In this document: positions 49,661 to 51,790 of the stretch, piece by piece
Numbering within the stretch: position 1 is the stretch's first letter
Layout: every line of letters starts with the position of its first letter
Source of the DNA: an alpha proteobacterium SCGC AAA288-N07
GTDB taxonomy: Bacteria; Pseudomonadota; Alphaproteobacteria; Pelagibacterales; Pelagibacteraceae
DNA: 51,790 nucleotides
Assembly: GCA_000513055.1 (NCBI GenBank)
Contig: AZYB01000005.1
Location: forward strand, 1-51,790
Direction: 5' to 3'
Notes under the pieces: model-generated
What the model saw: the letters and a program-made list of their open reading frames with translations, nothing else
Database searches by the model: none
What the model was told of the DNA's origin: nothing
Program-made: the position numbers and the translations under genes

Positions 49661-50182
49661 ATGGAAAATATTTGCGATCATAAAAATTGTAAAAAAATTG
49701 GCAAATACAAAGCTCCAATTGAAAAAGATAATAGCAAGAAATTTAAATGGTTATGTTTAGATCATGTAAAAGAATTTAATCATGGTTGGGATTACTTTAA
49801 AGGTATGTCAGATCAAGAAGTATGTGAATTTTTAAAATCTGACATAACATGGCATAAACCAACACAAAGTTTTAGCTCACCAAATAACTTTTTTAATATA
49901 TTGTGGAAAAATACTCTTAATGAAGAAGGGGTTGTTTTTAGAAATAGACATGAAAAAAAAATTAAAACTAAGATAAATTTCTCAGATAAAGATAAGGAGG
50001 CGTTTAATATTATTGAGTTATCAGTTGGCACAAAATGGGATAAAATCCAAAACCAATTTAAAAAACTTGTCAAAAAATATCATCCTGATATGAATGCTGG
50101 AAACAAAAAATTTGAGGAAAAGCTTAAAATAATCACACTAGCCTACACTCAACTTAAGTTAAGTTATAAAGGAAATAAATGA
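49661..50182 (+). CDS. J-domain protein (alphaproteobacterial dnaJ-cobS-cobT locus type)
   Basis: C-terminal J domain AFNIIELSVGTKWDKIQNQFKKLVKKYHPDMNAGNKKFEEKLKIITLAYTQL (HPD motif). Confidence 0.88.
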   Translation: MENICDHKNCKKIGKYKAPIEKDNSKKFKWLCLDHVKEFNHGWDYFKGMSDQEVCEFLKSDITWHKPTQSFSSPNNFFNILWKNTLNEEGVVFRNRHEKKIKTKINFSDKDKEAFNIIELSVGTKWDKIQNQFKKLVKKYHPDMNAGNKKFEEKLKIITLAYTQLKLSYKGNK

Positions 50183-51153
50183 ATACTAATTTAGATATTA
50201 AACCGGATATTAAAATTTCAGTTAATCAATACTTTGGTATTGATACGGACATGTTGGTTGATGGATTTTCAAAAAAAAATGAACATGTTCCTGAAATTGA
50301 TAAAGATTATAAGTTTGACAGGGATACCACACTTTCTATCTTATCTGGTTTTGCATTCAACAAAAGAGTCTTAATACAAGGTTATCACGGAACAGGTAAA
50401 TCTACTCATATTGAACAAGTAGCTGCAAGATTAAATTGGCCATGTATTAGAGTTAATTTAGATAGTCATATCAGTAGAATTGATTTAATTGGAAAAGACG
50501 CAATAAAAATAAAAGACAACAAGCAAGTTACTGAGTTTAAAGAAGGTATGCTTCCTTGGTCAATACAAAATCCTGTTGCACTAGTCTTTGATGAATACGA
50601 CGCAGGAAGACCAGATGTAATGTTTGTGATTCAAAGAATTTTAGAATCTGATGGAAATTTTACATTATTAGATAAAAACAAAGTACTTAAACAAAATAAA
50701 TATTTTAGACTCTTTGCAACTACTAATACTATAGGGCTAGGTGATACAAGTGGTCTATATCCTGGCACTCAACAAATTAATCAAGGTCAGATGGACAGAT
50801 GGAATATTGTTGCAACTTTAAATTATTTAGATTTCGATAAAGAATTAGAGATTATTTTAGCAAAAAATAAGAATTTGAATACTACTAAAGGCAAAGAAAA
50901 AGTCTCGAATATGATAAAAGTAGCAAGTTTAACAAGAAAGGGTTTTATTGCGGGAGATATTTCTAGTGTTATGAGCCCAAGAACTGTAATTCATTGGGCA
51001 GAAAATTCAGAAATTTTTAAAGATACAGGGTATGCTTTTAGAGTAACATTTTTGAATAAATGTGACGACCTAGAAAAAACTATTATTGCTGAATACTATC
51101 AAAGATGTTTTGGTGAGGATCTTCCAGAATCTACTATAAATATAAAAATATAA
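50179..51153 (+). CDS. cobS: CobS-like ATPase, second copy due to terminal repeat
   Basis: Protein identical to 44-1018. Confidence 0.9.
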   Translation: MNTNLDIKPDIKISVNQYFGIDTDMLVDGFSKKNEHVPEIDKDYKFDRDTTLSILSGFAFNKRVLIQGYHGTGKSTHIEQVAARLNWPCIRVNLDSHISRIDLIGKDAIKIKDNKQVTEFKEGMLPWSIQNPVALVFDEYDAGRPDVMFVIQRILESDGNFTLLDKNKVLKQNKYFRLFATTNTIGLGDTSGLYPGTQQINQGQMDRWNIVATLNYLDFDKELEIILAKNKNLNTTKGKEKVSNMIKVASLTRKGFIAGDISSVMSPRTVIHWAENSEIFKDTGYAFRVTFLNKCDDLEKTIIAEYYQRCFGEDLPESTINIKI

Positions 51154-51790
51154 ATGAACAAAGAGGAATTAATAAAAGAAAAATTTAAAATTGCATTAAC
51201 CTCAACTATAAAAGTAATTTCAGAAAAAGATAAGGTTCAAATTAATTTTGAAAATAAAAATTTAAGTTCTAAGAATTTCCTTTTTTTTGACCTAGATAAC
51301 TTAAAAAGCATTCATGATTATACCAAAGTTAGAGCAGAAACTGATTCTGAAGCATTAAAATTAAGATATTCAAACAAGGAAATTTATGAAAAAAATTTAC
51401 CAAAAACTTCTACTGCAAAATCTCTATATAGTTTAACAGAAAAAATTAGATATGAAAAAATAGGTTCCAATAATCTTAAAGGTATTAAACAAAATTTTTT
51501 AAAAAATTACGAATTTAGACAAAAATACAAAAGAAAAGATCAACTAAATACTAAAGAAGATGTGAGCGCAAAGGAAGCTTTTGAATTATATTTATTAAAA
51601 CATTTCCATAACGTTAAACTTACAAAATTATCTAAAGAGATATTAAGTTTTTGGGAAAAAAAATTTGATGAAAAGCTAAATAATAAAATAGATTTTTTTA
51701 AAAAAAACATTTATAGCCAAGAAATTTTTAATTCAACTTTTTCCGAAATAATTGAAAGTATGGATATTGTAGATAACTCTGAAGAAAAAA
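51154..51790 (+). CDS. cobT: CobT-like, 5' part, truncated by window end
   Basis: Identical to 1019-1655; window ends inside the A run. Confidence 0.85.
   Translation, partial: MNKEELIKEKFKIALTSTIKVISEKDKVQINFENKNLSSKNFLFFDLDNLKSIHDYTKVRAETDSEALKLRYSNKEIYEKNLPKTSTAKSLYSLTEKIRYEKIGSNNLKGIKQNFLKNYEFRQKYKRKDQLNTKEDVSAKEAFELYLLKHFHNVKLTKLSKEILSFWEKKFDEKLNNKIDFFKKNIYSQEIFNSTFSEIIESMDIVDNSEEK

Larger units (their letters stand above)
50136..51790. repeat. Right copy of 1655-bp terminal direct repeat
   Basis: Same sequence as 1-1655, offset 50135. Confidence 0.97.

Overview
AT-rich alphaproteobacterial chromosomal segment. Gene content and order suggest SAR11/Pelagibacterales-like (inference, no database check). 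Core blocks: bolA-dnaJ-like-cobS-cobT, gyrB, lepA-pheT-pheS-rplT-rpmI-infC-thrS, gltB-gltD, uppP, aceE plus a short E2, a TAXI-TRAP transporter, and aroK-aroB. A surface-glycan island (about 6.3-19 kb) lies between tRNA-Ser/gyrB and lepA and contains the five enzyme types of an epivancosamine-like amino-deoxysugar pathway. The main candidate for an undescribed system is in the 'empty' gyrB-tRNA-Ser intergenic region. It holds five minus-strand micro-ORFs of 17-20 codons, each with a strong Shine-Dalgarno. All encode Lys/Arg-free, Trp/Tyr-rich single-helix hydrophobic peptides ending in NQ/QQ. They are interleaved with hairpins and a repeated upstream promoter-like block, and two copies form a ~132-bp tandem duplication. 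None is in the ORF track because they are too short. Second candidate: the pyruvate dehydrogenase lipoyl domain is fused to the N-terminus of the AceE-type E1, while the adjacent E2 has none. Assembly warnings: the first 1655 bp are repeated exactly at the end (50136-51790), so this is a terminally redundant or 'circular' contig of 50,135 unique bp. ORF 45854-47527 fuses a secreted protein to the C-terminal half of an aminotransferase, which looks like a chimeric join. Three genes are frameshifted at A7 runs.
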